32,818 nucleotides of DNA from Dehalococcoidia bacterium UBA1328 (GCA_002306815.1 DBTA01000041.1:1-32818); one strand, 5' to 3'. Numbered from the stretch's first letter, positions 1 through 8,071 are shown. Program-made: numbers and translations. The notes: a model not told the origin generated them from the letters alone.

Positions 1-412
1 CAGGCACGCCAGCAAACATCACGGCGCTGAACAGGTAGAACTGCCACAACTCAGTCATCATGGACCTGAGGACGAACCCCAGTGCAACTAGGAGAATCGA
101 CAACGCCATCGTCCAGCGAGCGCCGAATCGATCCATCATGTTTCCGACTACGGGCGACATGGCGCTTGTCAGTACACCGAAACTCAGTGCAATGTTCACC
201 TGGGTTCGTGACCACCCAAACTCTTCCTCAAGAGGCTCGATAAAGAACCCGAACGTGAACTGAACCGTTCCCAGCACAGCTCCGATTGAGAGCGCTGAAA
301 CGGCAATGGCATACCAACCGCGGTAAACCCCGTTGGGCTGAGGATTATTTGCCGACGTTGTGATGTGCTGGCTCCGGCCTGTGTTCAATGGAGGGAAACG
401 AAAAACTGCCAT
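1..412 (-). CDS. MFS transporter, N-terminal part (runs off left edge)
   Basis: My own minus-strand translation from the ATG at 410-412 is open to the left edge and gives about 137 residues. A polar N-terminal tail of about 30 residues is followed by hydrophobic helices (from about residue 33, with a Trp-Tyr-Ala-Ile start). Between helices 2 and 3 lies the MFS signature loop GNMMDRFGARW (motif A, GxxxDRxGxR). The stretch between helix 1 and helix 2 (FIEPLEEEFGWSRTQ) is typical of the monocarboxylate/oxalate-formate antiporter branch. The protein would sit in the inner membrane and move a small organic anion, but the substrate cannot be told. No good ribosome-binding site precedes the ATG, so the true start may be elsewhere in the polar tail. 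The rest of the gene lies outside the window. Confidence 0.8.
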   Translation of the reverse strand, partial: MAVFRFPPLNTGRSQHITTSANNPQPNGVYRGWYAIAVSALSIGAVLGTVQFTFGFFIEPLEEEFGWSRTQVNIALSFGVLTSAMSPVVGNMMDRFGARWTMALSILLVALGFVLRSMMTELWQFYLFSAVMFAGVP

Positions 413-686
413 CGAGGCAAGGCGGGATATTACAGATAACCCGGTGGTCATGTGGGAAAACCGGTTCTACGATGCGATGTTTCGCCGGAGACTCCACTTG
501 TGCGAATGATTTCTAGTGTTAATAAATGAGCAGCTTCCGTCATTCTTTTGGCTGTTATATGACACGCATGTGAAGTCAACTAGAAATCCCCAGTCAACGT
601 CTTGCAAACCGAGCCGAACTCTTAACTCCACGACGTAACCGTTCGTGTTGAGATGTCGTCAGGTGACAACTAGCCAAGGATCAGGA
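413..686. other. intergenic, nothing recognisable
   Basis: About 270 bases lie between the start of the transporter and the end of the broken glycosidase gene. I see no open frame of interest, no RNA-like fold and no clear terminator hairpin. It should contain the promoter of the leftward transporter gene, but no convincing -35/-10 pair stands out. Confidence 0.4.
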
Positions 687-1601
687 TTAATACTTGCCTT
701 CAGCAATGGCAATTCCGGTTTCACCCGCCACCGAATACAAGAGATACGTCTTGTCATAGTCGCGGAGCAACGCTGGGTCCCTGAGCTGGTTTACCGCTTC
801 GTGGACCAAACCGCGTTCTGATGGCTTTAGTGGTTCTTCAGCACCTTCCCATTGAAGTTCAGGTTTGAGGATATTCACTGGTTTAGAAGCTTCCCACTCG
901 TCCCAGCTCTGGGTTAGCTCGATCGTCTAAAGTTTTATTCGCTCGGGAGAATCTCCAACATCGGTGAAATAAACCATTAACCCATCATCCCGTACCTCAA
1001 CAGCTGAGTGGCGCATGTTTGGAGAGAAAAGCAACGGGCCTTTTTCGAATCCGGAAACACCATCTCTGGATCGATAAAAAACACCGGGCATACCGATAGC
1101 GTAGTGAAACCCGCCCCAACAGAACACGCGCCAGTAAGGATGACCCAGCGGCTCAGCTTTGGCGTTGAAGCTTATTCCGTCAGACGACAAAGCGACTCGA
1201 CTGAACTGCGCTCCACCGGCTTCGCTTCGAGTGTTGGATCCGTGGAAGTACATAGGGATCAGGTTTGTTTCTTCATCGACATGGACATCTGGTGACCCTA
1301 TATGCCCTTCGAAGTGCGATTGTTCGAGACTGATTGTCCCCTGGGTGTAAATTCGCCAGGGTCCAGCCGGCTCAGCGGCATAGGCAAGTCGAATATAACG
1401 ACCATCGTGGTGAGCGAAGTATAGGTAGTACTTTCCAAGTGGATTGTTGATCCAGTCAGGCACTCGAATGGCTAATGGCCCGTTGTGGTTGTTACCCATC
1501 CGCTCGTCCATATCCGGACTCAGGATAGGGTTGCCCGGAAGGCGGCTTATTCGCGGTGAGAAAGAGATCGAGGTACTTTTTGCTGTGGGAGCGTTTTGCA
1601 A
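687..1601 (-). pseudogene. beta-propeller glycosidase-like gene interrupted by an in-frame TAG
   Basis: Two open stretches (927-1601 and 687-878) are in the same reading frame and are separated by one TAG codon (plus strand 927-929). Read through it and the product is one continuous protein of about 304 residues. The N-terminal 224 residues carry propeller-type repeats (for example NHNGPLAIRVPDW, YYLYFAHHDGRYIRLAYA, GSPDVHVDEE, YFHG). The part after the stop continues the fold with RDPALL and YLLYSVAGETGIAIAE. This looks like a five-bladed glycoside-hydrolase-type propeller (GH32/43/130-like), although the exact family and substrate are unclear. The TAG follows PERIKL and precedes TIEL; a single base change from TCG or TTG would explain it. 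The start is a TTG at 1599-1601 with no visible ribosome site, and a TAA lies in frame upstream. I read it as a recent nonsense pseudogene. A sequencing error or readthrough is possible. Confidence 0.75.
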
Positions 1602-1622
1602 ACCAATTTGGATCGCATCAAG

Positions 1623-1656
1623 AATACAAAATTAGCCTCAATACAAAATTAGCCTC
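1623..1656. repeat. exact tandem duplication of a 17-bp unit
   Basis: The unit aatacaaaattagcctc occurs twice with no spacer, at 1623-1639 and 1640-1656. The right-hand copy forms the distal arm and U-tract side of the ssrA terminator. The left-hand copy repeats that tail and lies 22 bases from the TTG start of the interrupted glycosidase gene. Confidence 0.9.
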
Positions 1657-1683
1657 CCGTCCAGATATTCTGAACGGGAGGCT
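1640..1683 (-). terminator. rho-independent terminator of ssrA
   Basis: A perfect 10-bp stem is formed by 1651-1660 (agcctcccgt) and 1674-1683 (acgggaggct) with a 13-base loop. Read on the minus strand, the hairpin is followed by AATTTTGTATT, a short U-rich tract. It lies 13 bases beyond the CCA end of tmRNA, as expected for its terminator. Confidence 0.85.
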
Positions 1684-1696
1684 GTTGTAATGTTCT

Positions 1697-2052
1697 TGGT
1701 GGAGACGGGGGAGAGTCGAACTCCCCGTCCAGAAAGGTTCCCGGTTTGACTTCTACGAGTGTAGCCGTCGGTGGGTATCTCGTCGCCACACTCGCCCCGT
1801 CGGCGTAGCAAATGCGGCGACCCAGCTAGTGGAGCCTTTGTTGTTCGTCACTAGCTACCCGAACAACGTAGCCCGGCATTTCATCTCTCGGTTCCCACCA
1901 CGCCGGGCTGGCAGAGGGGCGAAAGTCACTGCGCTTTAGGCAGCGAGAGCGAATTCTCGTTCGCCGTTTATGTTTTTGCCGCTTTTTACGTGGTGCACGG
2001 CGCCACGACCCGCAATCGAGCGGTGATCTTCCTGTCGAAACCACGCGTCCCC
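1697..2052 (-). ncRNA. ssrA: transfer-messenger RNA (tmRNA)
   Basis: The RNA rescues stalled ribosomes by acting first as an alanyl-tRNA and then as a template for a degradation tag. The 5' end (minus strand from 2052) reads GGGGACGCGTGGTTTCGACAGG, the conserved tmRNA start. The 3' end at 1697 reads CCCCGTCTCCACCA with an encoded CCA. The ends pair as a seven-base acceptor stem (GGGGACG with CGTCTCC, with G-U allowed), and the T-arm GGGAGTTCGACTCTCCC is intact. The tag frame at 1936-1980 encodes GKNINGEREFALAA followed by TAA. The ALAA ending is the ClpXP-type degron, and the resume codon appears to be GGC (Gly). The length is about 356 bases, typical of one-piece tmRNA. Its partner smpB lies directly upstream. 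Confidence 0.97.
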
Positions 2053-2066
2053 AAGTACATTTATAA
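2053..2066 (-). promoter_or_regulatory. -10 element of the ssrA promoter
   Basis: On the minus strand TATAAA (plus 2060-2065) lies seven bases before the first G of tmRNA at 2052, exactly where a -10 box is expected. No good -35 hexamer is seen at 16-18 bases spacing, so recognition may rest on the -10 region and strong expression on other elements. Confidence 0.55.
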
Positions 2067-2122
2067 GTTTATCGCTTAGCTGAACGCTCGGGGAATGGTG
2101 ATTTTTACTATTGAAGCGCGTT

Positions 2123-2593
2123 CTAGTGCATACGCTGGCGCATGGCAAGGTCGATTTCTCGTTTGGCGTCGCGTTCTTTGATTGTGTTTCGACGATCGAC
2201 CTGGCGTTTACCTTTTCCAACTCCGATTAGAAGCTTGGCGACCCGGTTCTTGATGTAAACCTTGAGCGGAACGATGGTCTGACCGTTACGGTGTGCCTGA
2301 TCTTCGAGATGCGCAAGCTGTTTTTTCTTTAGTAGAAGCTTTCGAGGGCGGTTGGGGTCGTGCTGACCATGGATGCCGGCCGGAGGGTAGTGCGGTATAT
2401 GGGCGTTTTCGAGCCACGCTTCACCGTCTTTGATGTAGACGTAGCCTTCTGCGATGGTCATTCGTCCTTCTCGCGCTGACTTGATTTCCGAGCCAAGCAA
2501 CGCCATTCCCGCTTCGATTGTTTCGCCAATGGCGTAGTCGTAGCGGGCGCGTCGGTTGGTTGCGATTGCGCGTTCTGAATCAGTTTTCACCAT
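2123..2593 (-). CDS. smpB: SsrA-binding protein SmpB
   Basis: SmpB binds the tRNA-like part of tmRNA and carries it into the decoding centre of stalled ribosomes. The 156-residue product has the normal family length. It shows the OB-fold core motifs RRARYDYAIGETIEAGMALLGSEIKS near the N-terminus (shown here as family-typical RARYDY and GSEIKS), AWLENAHIPHY in the middle, and PRKLLLKK. It ends in a basic tail (GKGKRQVDRRNTIKERDAKREIDLAM region) that mimics the tmRNA anticodon stem in the mRNA channel. It sits 70 bases upstream of ssrA on the same strand, the classic pairing. The ATG at 2593 has no clear Shine-Dalgarno sequence; a GTG follows immediately. Confidence 0.97.
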   Translation of the reverse strand: MVKTDSERAIATNRRARYDYAIGETIEAGMALLGSEIKSAREGRMTIAEGYVYIKDGEAWLENAHIPHYPPAGIHGQHDPNRPRKLLLKKKQLAHLEDQAHRNGQTIVPLKVYIKNRVAKLLIGVGKGKRQVDRRNTIKERDAKREIDLAMRQRMH

Positions 2594-3073
2594 GGTTCTA
2601 GTTTATTGGGAAGGTAGCAATGATGTATCTAGCGGGAATCACGGGAATTGGGTAAGGCTGTAGCGGCGCGCACGCGTTCCGATGGCTGGTTGGTGTGGTG
2701 TGGTGTAGAGTCACGGCTGTTGCCGTCGTGAATTTATTTTTAAGATCTATTTTGGGGTAGGGAATTTTTAAGGCAGAGACGTTTGACCCCGATCCGTTCG
2801 ATTAAGCTCTGGACAGGTTTTCATCAGGGAACATTGGGGAGATGTAGGTGGTTGAGATTTTGGATGAGGGTGTTTTTGTTGTATTTTTCGACTTGAGTAT
2901 CGCTGCGTGATATAGGTATTTTTTCCTAAGCGTATTTGACCACCCTTCAGTTCCCTCCCTTGAATCGAGGAAGGATGGGTTTTGTACGGAATCGCGCGCG
3001 ACGGGATTTGGAAGCGGGAGGTCTCGGCGGCTCATTCAGCGTGTACACAGTGCTGCCGCGGACGGCCGCGCGG
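2594..3073. other. 480-bp gap between ctpA-like gene and smpB, no supported gene
   Basis: The longest open frame here (minus 2802-3035, 77 codons) has low-complexity, unfamiliar composition and no ribosome site, and I do not accept it as a gene. Visible structure is minor. There are three copies of the pentamer ggtgt at 2692-2706 and a five-base-pair hairpin ACGGC/GCCGT at 2713-2726 followed by an AT-rich tract. A GC-rich hairpin ccgcg/cgcgg near 3055-3075 abuts the end of the protease gene. Part of the region should hold the smpB promoter. Confidence 0.4.
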
Positions 3074-4384
3074 TTATGGTGCTGGGGTGAGTTTTGACAG
3101 CTGGAAATCGAGTTGTTTTACAGCTGCGTCGATTTGTGGGTCGCCACCGGCAGCGGTTTGTGAGTTCAATCCAGACCCGGTTTCACGATCAAACTCCACG
3201 ATTACATCGGGCTCAATGCCGACTTCTTCGATCACTCGACCGTTCGGGGTGAACCACCGACCGATGGTCAGGTAAACACCACCACCGTTTGAAAGCCCGC
3301 GAAGTAAATTCACACTTCCTTTGCCAAACGTGCTCGTGCCGATAACAACAGAACGACCGTGATCTTGCAGCGCACCTGTGAGTACTTCCGAGCCGCTGGC
3401 AGAGAAGTTGTCCACAAGTGTCACCATAGGAATATCCGGGTAATTGCCACCTTTGTTCACCTTCCAGTCTTTACGATCACCACGAGAATCAACCTCGTAG
3501 GTGACAAGACCATCGGTGAGGAATTCAGAGGCTACATCTACCGTGGATGAAAGCAGTCCACCCGGGTTGCCTCGTAGATCGAGAACGATTCCCTCTGCAC
3601 CATCCTCCACGAGTTCACCGAGGCCTTTGCGCATTTCGTTGATGGTTTCGGCAGTGAACGTGTCGATTTTGACTCGACCGTAGTTGGTGTCAGAAATCAT
3701 GTTGGTCGCGACGCTGATCTCGGGGATCTCGCCACGAACTATTGTTATGTCAACTGGGTCTAGGCTACCTACATGCTCAACGGTAAGAACGACCTCAGTG
3801 CCTTCTTCGCCTCGAATCTTGTTTACCGCTTCGATAACGCTCCATGCTAATGCGTCTTCGCCATCGACAGCGAGAATTCGATCTCCGGCTTTGATTCCAG
3901 CTTTTTCAGCCGGGGAGTCTGGTAATGGTTTCGTGATGATTACACCGTTTAGGTCTGGTGCAGCTTCAACCTGAGCGCCTATCCCGTAAAACTTTCCTTG
4001 AAATCCAGCCTGATCGATCTGGAATGTCGCAGGCGGAATGTATGCCGTGTAACGGTCATCAAGGGAATCGAGCATCCCGATCACGGCTGCCTCGGCGAGT
4101 GCAGCTGGGTCGATGTTGTCACGCACAACGTACTCGCGAAACAGGATCGAGTAAGCCTCCCAAACGATCTGGAGGCCGTCTGGGACGGCTGCAGGCTTGT
4201 CAGCTATAGGTTGAGGCGTCGGAGTGGCTATCGAGCCGTCTGAGAGGATGACCGGTCCTTGGTTGCGATATGCCTGAGATTCGTCGTCTGAGCTGCACGC
4301 AACGATAACGAACATCGTCATCGAAATGATGGCGAGGATCAGGACGACTCCTAATGAGCTTAGTCGGGTGAACGTGAGATTCAT
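3074..4384 (-). CDS. S41 C-terminal processing peptidase (CtpA-like lipoprotein)
   Basis: This is a periplasmic/extracytoplasmic serine protease of 436 residues that trims or degrades proteins from their C-terminus. Residues 1-29 are a signal peptide ending in the lipobox IVAC, so Cys30 is probably lipidated and the enzyme anchored to the outside of the membrane. A Pro/Thr-rich linker follows. The PDZ domain lies at about 125-215 (GIGAQVE, GVIITKPLPDSPAEKAGIKAGDRILAVDG region). The S41 catalytic domain (about 225-400) has DLRGNPGG at 269-276 and the Ser/Lys dyad: Ser330 in FSASGSE and Lys355 in STFGKGS, 25 residues apart as in the family. It lies upstream of smpB/ssrA and downstream of hflX, all leftward, in a protein-quality-control neighbourhood. 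The target is unknown. Confidence 0.93.
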   Translation of the reverse strand: MNLTFTRLSSLGVVLILAIISMTMFVIVACSSDDESQAYRNQGPVILSDGSIATPTPQPIADKPAAVPDGLQIVWEAYSILFREYVVRDNIDPAALAEAAVIGMLDSLDDRYTAYIPPATFQIDQAGFQGKFYGIGAQVEAAPDLNGVIITKPLPDSPAEKAGIKAGDRILAVDGEDALAWSVIEAVNKIRGEEGTEVVLTVEHVGSLDPVDITIVRGEIPEISVATNMISDTNYGRVKIDTFTAETINEMRKGLGELVEDGAEGIVLDLRGNPGGLLSSTVDVASEFLTDGLVTYEVDSRGDRKDWKVNKGGNYPDIPMVTLVDNFSASGSEVLTGALQDHGRSVVIGTSTFGKGSVNLLRGLSNGGGVYLTIGRWFTPNGRVIEEVGIEPDVIVEFDRETGSGLNSQTAAGGDPQIDAAVKQLDFQLSKLTPAP

Positions 4385-4639
4385 TTGAGATGGAAAATTT
4401 TCTTTTTGGGTGGTCGGTCGGATTCATGGTTCACTACGAACTTTCAAATCCTGAGAGATTGAGGATACGCCAGCGAATTGAAGACCGATGTAAGGTTCAA
4501 CACGTATTTCGATGCAAGGAGAGCGTTAGTGCAGCGCAAATTTGAGTACCGGCACTACTGTTTTCATTTACATAACATTGATAGTGCGACGTCGTATATG
4601 TTCTTAATATGCCCTTCCCTGCATTAGTGAAAGGCGCGA
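4385..4639. other. intergenic between hflX and the S41 protease, nothing recognisable
   Basis: This 255-base spacer is rich in A+T toward the hflX end. I see no hairpin with a U-tract and no clear promoter. The protease ATG is preceded only by a weak, non-canonical purine stretch. The spacing suggests that the protease gene has its own promoter. Confidence 0.35.
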
Positions 4640-5818
4640 TTAAACCTGGTGGAGGCTGAGGCCTGGCGTGTTTTCTTCATATGGTTCCGAGAATTCAGCT
4701 CCTATTGCGTCTCGAAGTTCAGTCATTCCCCAACCCTGAGTCGCTGATGTCGTCACGACACGTGAGAACTCGGAAATATCGATTTCATCAAGCATGCATA
4801 GACTGAGTGGTTCGTACGCAGTACTTACAACAAGATCGAGCTTGTTGAGAACGAGCATTCGAGGCGTGTCCCCTAACCCCATATCCAATAGTTGATCAGA
4901 GACGACCTGTGCCTGTTCGATAGCGTAAGGACTCGAGATATCAACAACTTGTAACAACAGGTCCGCTTCCAGAGCTTCTTCAAGGGTAGCGCGGAATGCG
5001 GCAACGAGAATAGGCGGTAGTTTGTGGACGAATCCTACAGTGTCGCTAATCGTCGCCTGTGTGCCCGACGGAAGCCACATATTTCTCGTAGTCGTGTCGA
5101 GAGTCGAGAACAACTGGTTACGTTCGATCACTCCTGATCGCGTGATCCGATTGAATAGCGCCGACTTGCCCGCGTTTGTGTAACCAACCAGCGAAACGAT
5201 CTTCGCCTCACCTCCGGTACGTTGCATCCTCTGCTGGTTGCGCTGAGATTGAACTCGCGAGATTTCTTTCTTAACCCGGGAGAGCTTGTGGCGAACGAGT
5301 CGACGGTCAGTTTCAATCTGAGTTTCACCAGGCCCCCTGGTTCCAACTCCACCCCCCAAACGCTCCAAGTGAGACCACTGCCCGGCGAGACGAGGAAGTA
5401 AATATTCGGTTTGAGCAAGATCGATCTGAAGTCGACCTTCTCGGGAACGTGCCCGCTGCGCAAACACGTCCAGAATCAACGCAGTTCGATCAATTACTTT
5501 TACACCCAGCTTATCTTCAAGAGTTCGCTGTTGGTTGGGCGAAAGTTCGTCATCGAAGATCACGGTGTCGATCTTCTTATGCTTAACCGAGTGTGCGAGC
5601 TGTTCGATCTTACCCTTGCCCAAATACGTAGGAGAAGGCCGGTTCATCGACTGAGTAAACCGCTCAACAGGGTTTGCCCCGGCGGCGCGCGCTAGCTCGG
5701 ATAGCTCAGCGAGTGAGTCGTCCAGTGACCAGTAATCGCCCTGACTCCGAACGTTCACACCCACCAGTATTGCCCGTTCTCGAAACGGTCCAGTTGAGTA
5801 TGTTCGTTTTTTTGCCAT
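4640..5818 (-). CDS. hflX: GTPase HflX
   Basis: HflX is a ribosome-associated GTPase that splits or rescues stalled and heat-damaged 70S ribosomes. The 392-residue product has the N-terminal HflX domain (about 15-120, with SPTYLGKGK and DELSPNQQ). A helical linker follows with the family signature RLGGGVGTRGPGETQIETDRR (about 153-172; key residues GGxGTRGPGET). The G domain shows G1 GYTNAGKS (212-219), G3 DTVGF (249-253), G4 NKLD (315-318) and a G5-like SAT. The start is ATG with a ribosome site GGAG ten bases upstream. The gene begins 28 bases after the stop of dapL, so it probably shares the dapF-dapL transcript. Confidence 0.96.
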   Translation of the reverse strand: MAKKRTYSTGPFRERAILVGVNVRSQGDYWSLDDSLAELSELARAAGANPVERFTQSMNRPSPTYLGKGKIEQLAHSVKHKKIDTVIFDDELSPNQQRTLEDKLGVKVIDRTALILDVFAQRARSREGRLQIDLAQTEYLLPRLAGQWSHLERLGGGVGTRGPGETQIETDRRLVRHKLSRVKKEISRVQSQRNQQRMQRTGGEAKIVSLVGYTNAGKSALFNRITRSGVIERNQLFSTLDTTTRNMWLPSGTQATISDTVGFVHKLPPILVAAFRATLEEALEADLLLQVVDISSPYAIEQAQVVSDQLLDMGLGDTPRMLVLNKLDLVVSTAYEPLSLCMLDEIDISEFSRVVTTSATQGWGMTELRDAIGAEFSEPYEENTPGLSLHQV

Positions 5819-5846
5819 ACGCGCGATTTGCGCTCCTGCTGGAGGA

Positions 5847-7013
5847 TTATGCGTCGACTCGCAACTTGGTGAGCCGTCGAAGACCTTCGTCTATCTGATC
5901 ATCCGGGATCGTCAGCGACAGTCTGATGTACCCCTCTCCACCAGGGCCGTAACCGTTTCCTGGTGTGACCACGACGTCCGCTTCGTCGAGAAGCTTCTGG
6001 GCGAACTCAGCTGAGGTGTATCCCTCTGGGATCGGAGTCCAGATGTAAAGTGCTCCTTTTGGAGCCTCAGCCGGTACGCCGATCTCGTTCAGAACTGAGA
6101 CTACTTTGTCCCGGCGCTTTTTATATACCTCGTTATTGTTATCGAGCCACTCTGATGGAAGATCGAGCGCAGCCATACCCATTTCCTGGTTCGCTTGTGA
6201 AAGCCCGGAGTCGATGTTGGATTTCACGCGCATAAGAGCGTTGACCATGTCGGGGTTTCCAGCAGCAAATCCGACTCGCCAACCGGTCATGTTGGCTGTC
6301 TTCGATAATGAGTGGAACTCCATCGCAATGTCCATAGCGCCCTCAGCCTGCAGGACACTTGGAGCTACGTAACCGTCGTATGTCACTTCCGTGTACGCGG
6401 CATCGTGAAGGAGAGCAATATCGAACTCTTTGCAGTATTTGACTGCTTCATCGAAGAAGCTTAGTGGTGCGATCGCTCCGGTTGGGTTGTTCGGATAGTT
6501 AATCCAGAGTGTCTTTGCCTTCTTGGCAACATCGTTTGGGATGTCGGAGAAATCGATCAGATAGCCGTTTTTCTCTTTGAGAGTGACAAAGTGGGTCGTT
6601 CCACCTGCGAACATCGTGCCAATCTCGTACACCGGGTACGCAGGATCCGGGCTTATCGAGATATCGCCGGGATCAATGAAGCACAGAGCTGCGTGCGCGA
6701 TTCCTTCTTTGGCACCGATCAGGTTGATGATTTCGGTCTCAGGATTCAACGACACGCCGAATCGATCGCTGTAGAACTTGGCGGCGCGTGCCCTGAATTC
6801 AGGAAGCCCTTCGCTCTCGGGGTATTTGTGGTTGGCAGGCTTTTTTGCTCCGGCGTAAAGAGCTTCAAGTACAGGCTCAGGCGTCGGCATGTCTGGGTCA
6901 CCGATACCGAACGAAATAACGTCGATCCCCTGGTCTTTTTTCTTGGCGATCGCTCTCGAAATACCGACGAATAGATATGGGGGGAGGTTTTCGACGCGTT
7001 CAGCGAACTTCAT
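5847..7013 (-). CDS. dapL: LL-diaminopimelate aminotransferase
   Basis: DapL converts tetrahydrodipicolinate directly to LL-diaminopimelate using glutamate and PLP, bypassing the succinylase or acetylase steps. The 388-residue protein is a fold-type I aminotransferase. It has the N-terminal segment NLPPYLFVGISRAI, typical of DapL, ISFGIGDPDMPTP, the NNPTG turn (175-179), DAAY (about 204-207), the PLP lysine Lys238 in SLSKTANMTGWRVGF, and the C-terminal IRLSL arginine. The next gene upstream on the strand is dapF, the following step, which strongly supports this assignment over other aspartate-type aminotransferases. The dapF-dapL spacer is 128 bases. Confidence 0.9.
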   Translation of the reverse strand: MKFAERVENLPPYLFVGISRAIAKKKDQGIDVISFGIGDPDMPTPEPVLEALYAGAKKPANHKYPESEGLPEFRARAAKFYSDRFGVSLNPETEIINLIGAKEGIAHAALCFIDPGDISISPDPAYPVYEIGTMFAGGTTHFVTLKEKNGYLIDFSDIPNDVAKKAKTLWINYPNNPTGAIAPLSFFDEAVKYCKEFDIALLHDAAYTEVTYDGYVAPSVLQAEGAMDIAMEFHSLSKTANMTGWRVGFAAGNPDMVNALMRVKSNIDSGLSQANQEMGMAALDLPSEWLDNNNEVYKKRRDKVVSVLNEIGVPAEAPKGALYIWTPIPEGYTSAEFAQKLLDEADVVVTPGNGYGPGGEGYIRLSLTIPDDQIDEGLRRLTKLRVDA

Positions 7014-7141
7014 TCGTAATTTTCCCTTTTTGGTTGACTTGATTCTTAGTTGAGTAGCGCGATGAGTTCAATCGTAAACCAGTTGCGACCCACGATGTGG
7101 GGGAATCCTGATCCGTCGCGGTCTTCTGCGTTGACGATGTG

Positions 7142-7996
7142 CTAATCCGGCCAGACGCCAGTGAATACCTCAACTGCAGGACCTTCGAGGAACGCTTCAC
7201 CGGTTTCGTCCCAGGAGATACGCAGTACTCCGCCGTCCACAACGACATCGACTTCATCGTCAACAAGCCCATGTGCCCTCGCCGCGGAAGCGGAGGCTGT
7301 AGAACCTGTCCCCGAGGACATAGTTTCGCCTGCTCCTCGCTCGAAGATTCGTGCTCGGATTTTTGAACGATCAATGACGTTTACGATCTCGAAATTGATT
7401 CGATTTGGGAACAAGGGGTGATTCTCGACATGCGGACCTACTTCAACGAGTGGGAAATCTTCGACCGAATCGTCCATGACGACTACAGCGTGTGGGTTCC
7501 CGACAGCGAGGCACGTAACTTCGAGTTGACGTCCGTTGGCGTCGATCGGGTAACTCTTGACTATTTCGAGGTCGCCAGTTTGGGTGGTGTCGACCGGGAT
7601 TTCAGACGGGACGAAGGTCGGGACGCCCATCGCTACTTTTGCGGCGACCATCTTGTCGGCTTCCATGGTTGGCCATACCGTTCGCACTCCCCCACCGGTT
7701 TGAACTGTGAGTCCATCCTCGGTTGGAACAGCGATTTTGCGGTCGATAACGAACTTGGCGAAGAGTCGAATACCGTTGCCGCTCATTTCAGCTTCAGAGC
7801 CATCGGGGTTGTAGACCCGCATTCGAATCTGTGCGACGTCAGAGTCCTGGACGAGCACGATTCCATCTGAACCCACGCCAAACGCAAGGCGACTCATTTC
7901 TTTCGAGAGTGCCCCCCAGTCGCGGTCAATTCCGCGTCCATCAATGGCGATGTAGTCGTTCCCTGCCCCATGCAATTTTACGAACTCGACGGACAT
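7142..7996 (-). CDS. dapF: diaminopimelate epimerase with Ser in place of both catalytic Cys
   Basis: DapF interconverts LL- and meso-diaminopimelate without a cofactor; meso-DAP feeds lysine and peptidoglycan synthesis. The 284-residue product matches the family end to end: KLHGAGNDY at 8-15, SDGIVLVQ, NPDGSEAEM, GNPHAVV (about 156), NRINFE (about 198) and the ERGAGET loop at 219-225. In known enzymes two cysteines in CGNG and in ETxxCG act as the acid/base pair. Here both are serine: Ser72 (AGC) in MSGNGIR and Ser228 (TCG) in ETMSSGTG. I checked both at the DNA level. The second cysteine of the family CGNGxRC motif is Leu. The ribosome site AGGAG lies six bases before the ATG. The gene sits directly upstream of dapL. 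Catalytic activity is likely but untested. Confidence 0.92.
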   Translation of the reverse strand: MSVEFVKLHGAGNDYIAIDGRGIDRDWGALSKEMSRLAFGVGSDGIVLVQDSDVAQIRMRVYNPDGSEAEMSGNGIRLFAKFVIDRKIAVPTEDGLTVQTGGGVRTVWPTMEADKMVAAKVAMGVPTFVPSEIPVDTTQTGDLEIVKSYPIDANGRQLEVTCLAVGNPHAVVVMDDSVEDFPLVEVGPHVENHPLFPNRINFEIVNVIDRSKIRARIFERGAGETMSSGTGSTASASAARAHGLVDDEVDVVVDGGVLRISWDETGEAFLEGPAVEVFTGVWPD

Positions 7997-8041
7997 TTCT
8001 TCTCCTGTAAAGCTCCTGATGAGCGGCTGAATCGACTAACG

Positions 8042-8071
8042 ATTTTATGATTCAAAGTGGCAAACTGCCAA
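8042..8071 (-). promoter_or_regulatory. predicted sigma70-type promoter of dapF-dapL-hflX
   Basis: On the minus strand TTGGCA (plus 8066-8071) and TAAAAT (plus 8042-8047) are separated by 18 bases; each matches the consensus at five of six positions. It lies about 46 bases upstream of the dapF start codon. A perfect inverted repeat TGGCA-N3-TGCCA (8058-8070) overlaps the -35 box and could be an operator, though it may be chance. Confidence 0.45.

Noticed and set aside
2802..3035. 77-codon minus-strand open frame in the gap before smpB
   Set aside because: No ribosome site, no recognisable domain and biased composition; it looks like a chance frame in a long spacer.
7418..7870. 150-codon plus-strand open frame opposite dapF
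   Set aside because: It is antisense to a well-supported gene and its translation has no recognisable motif.
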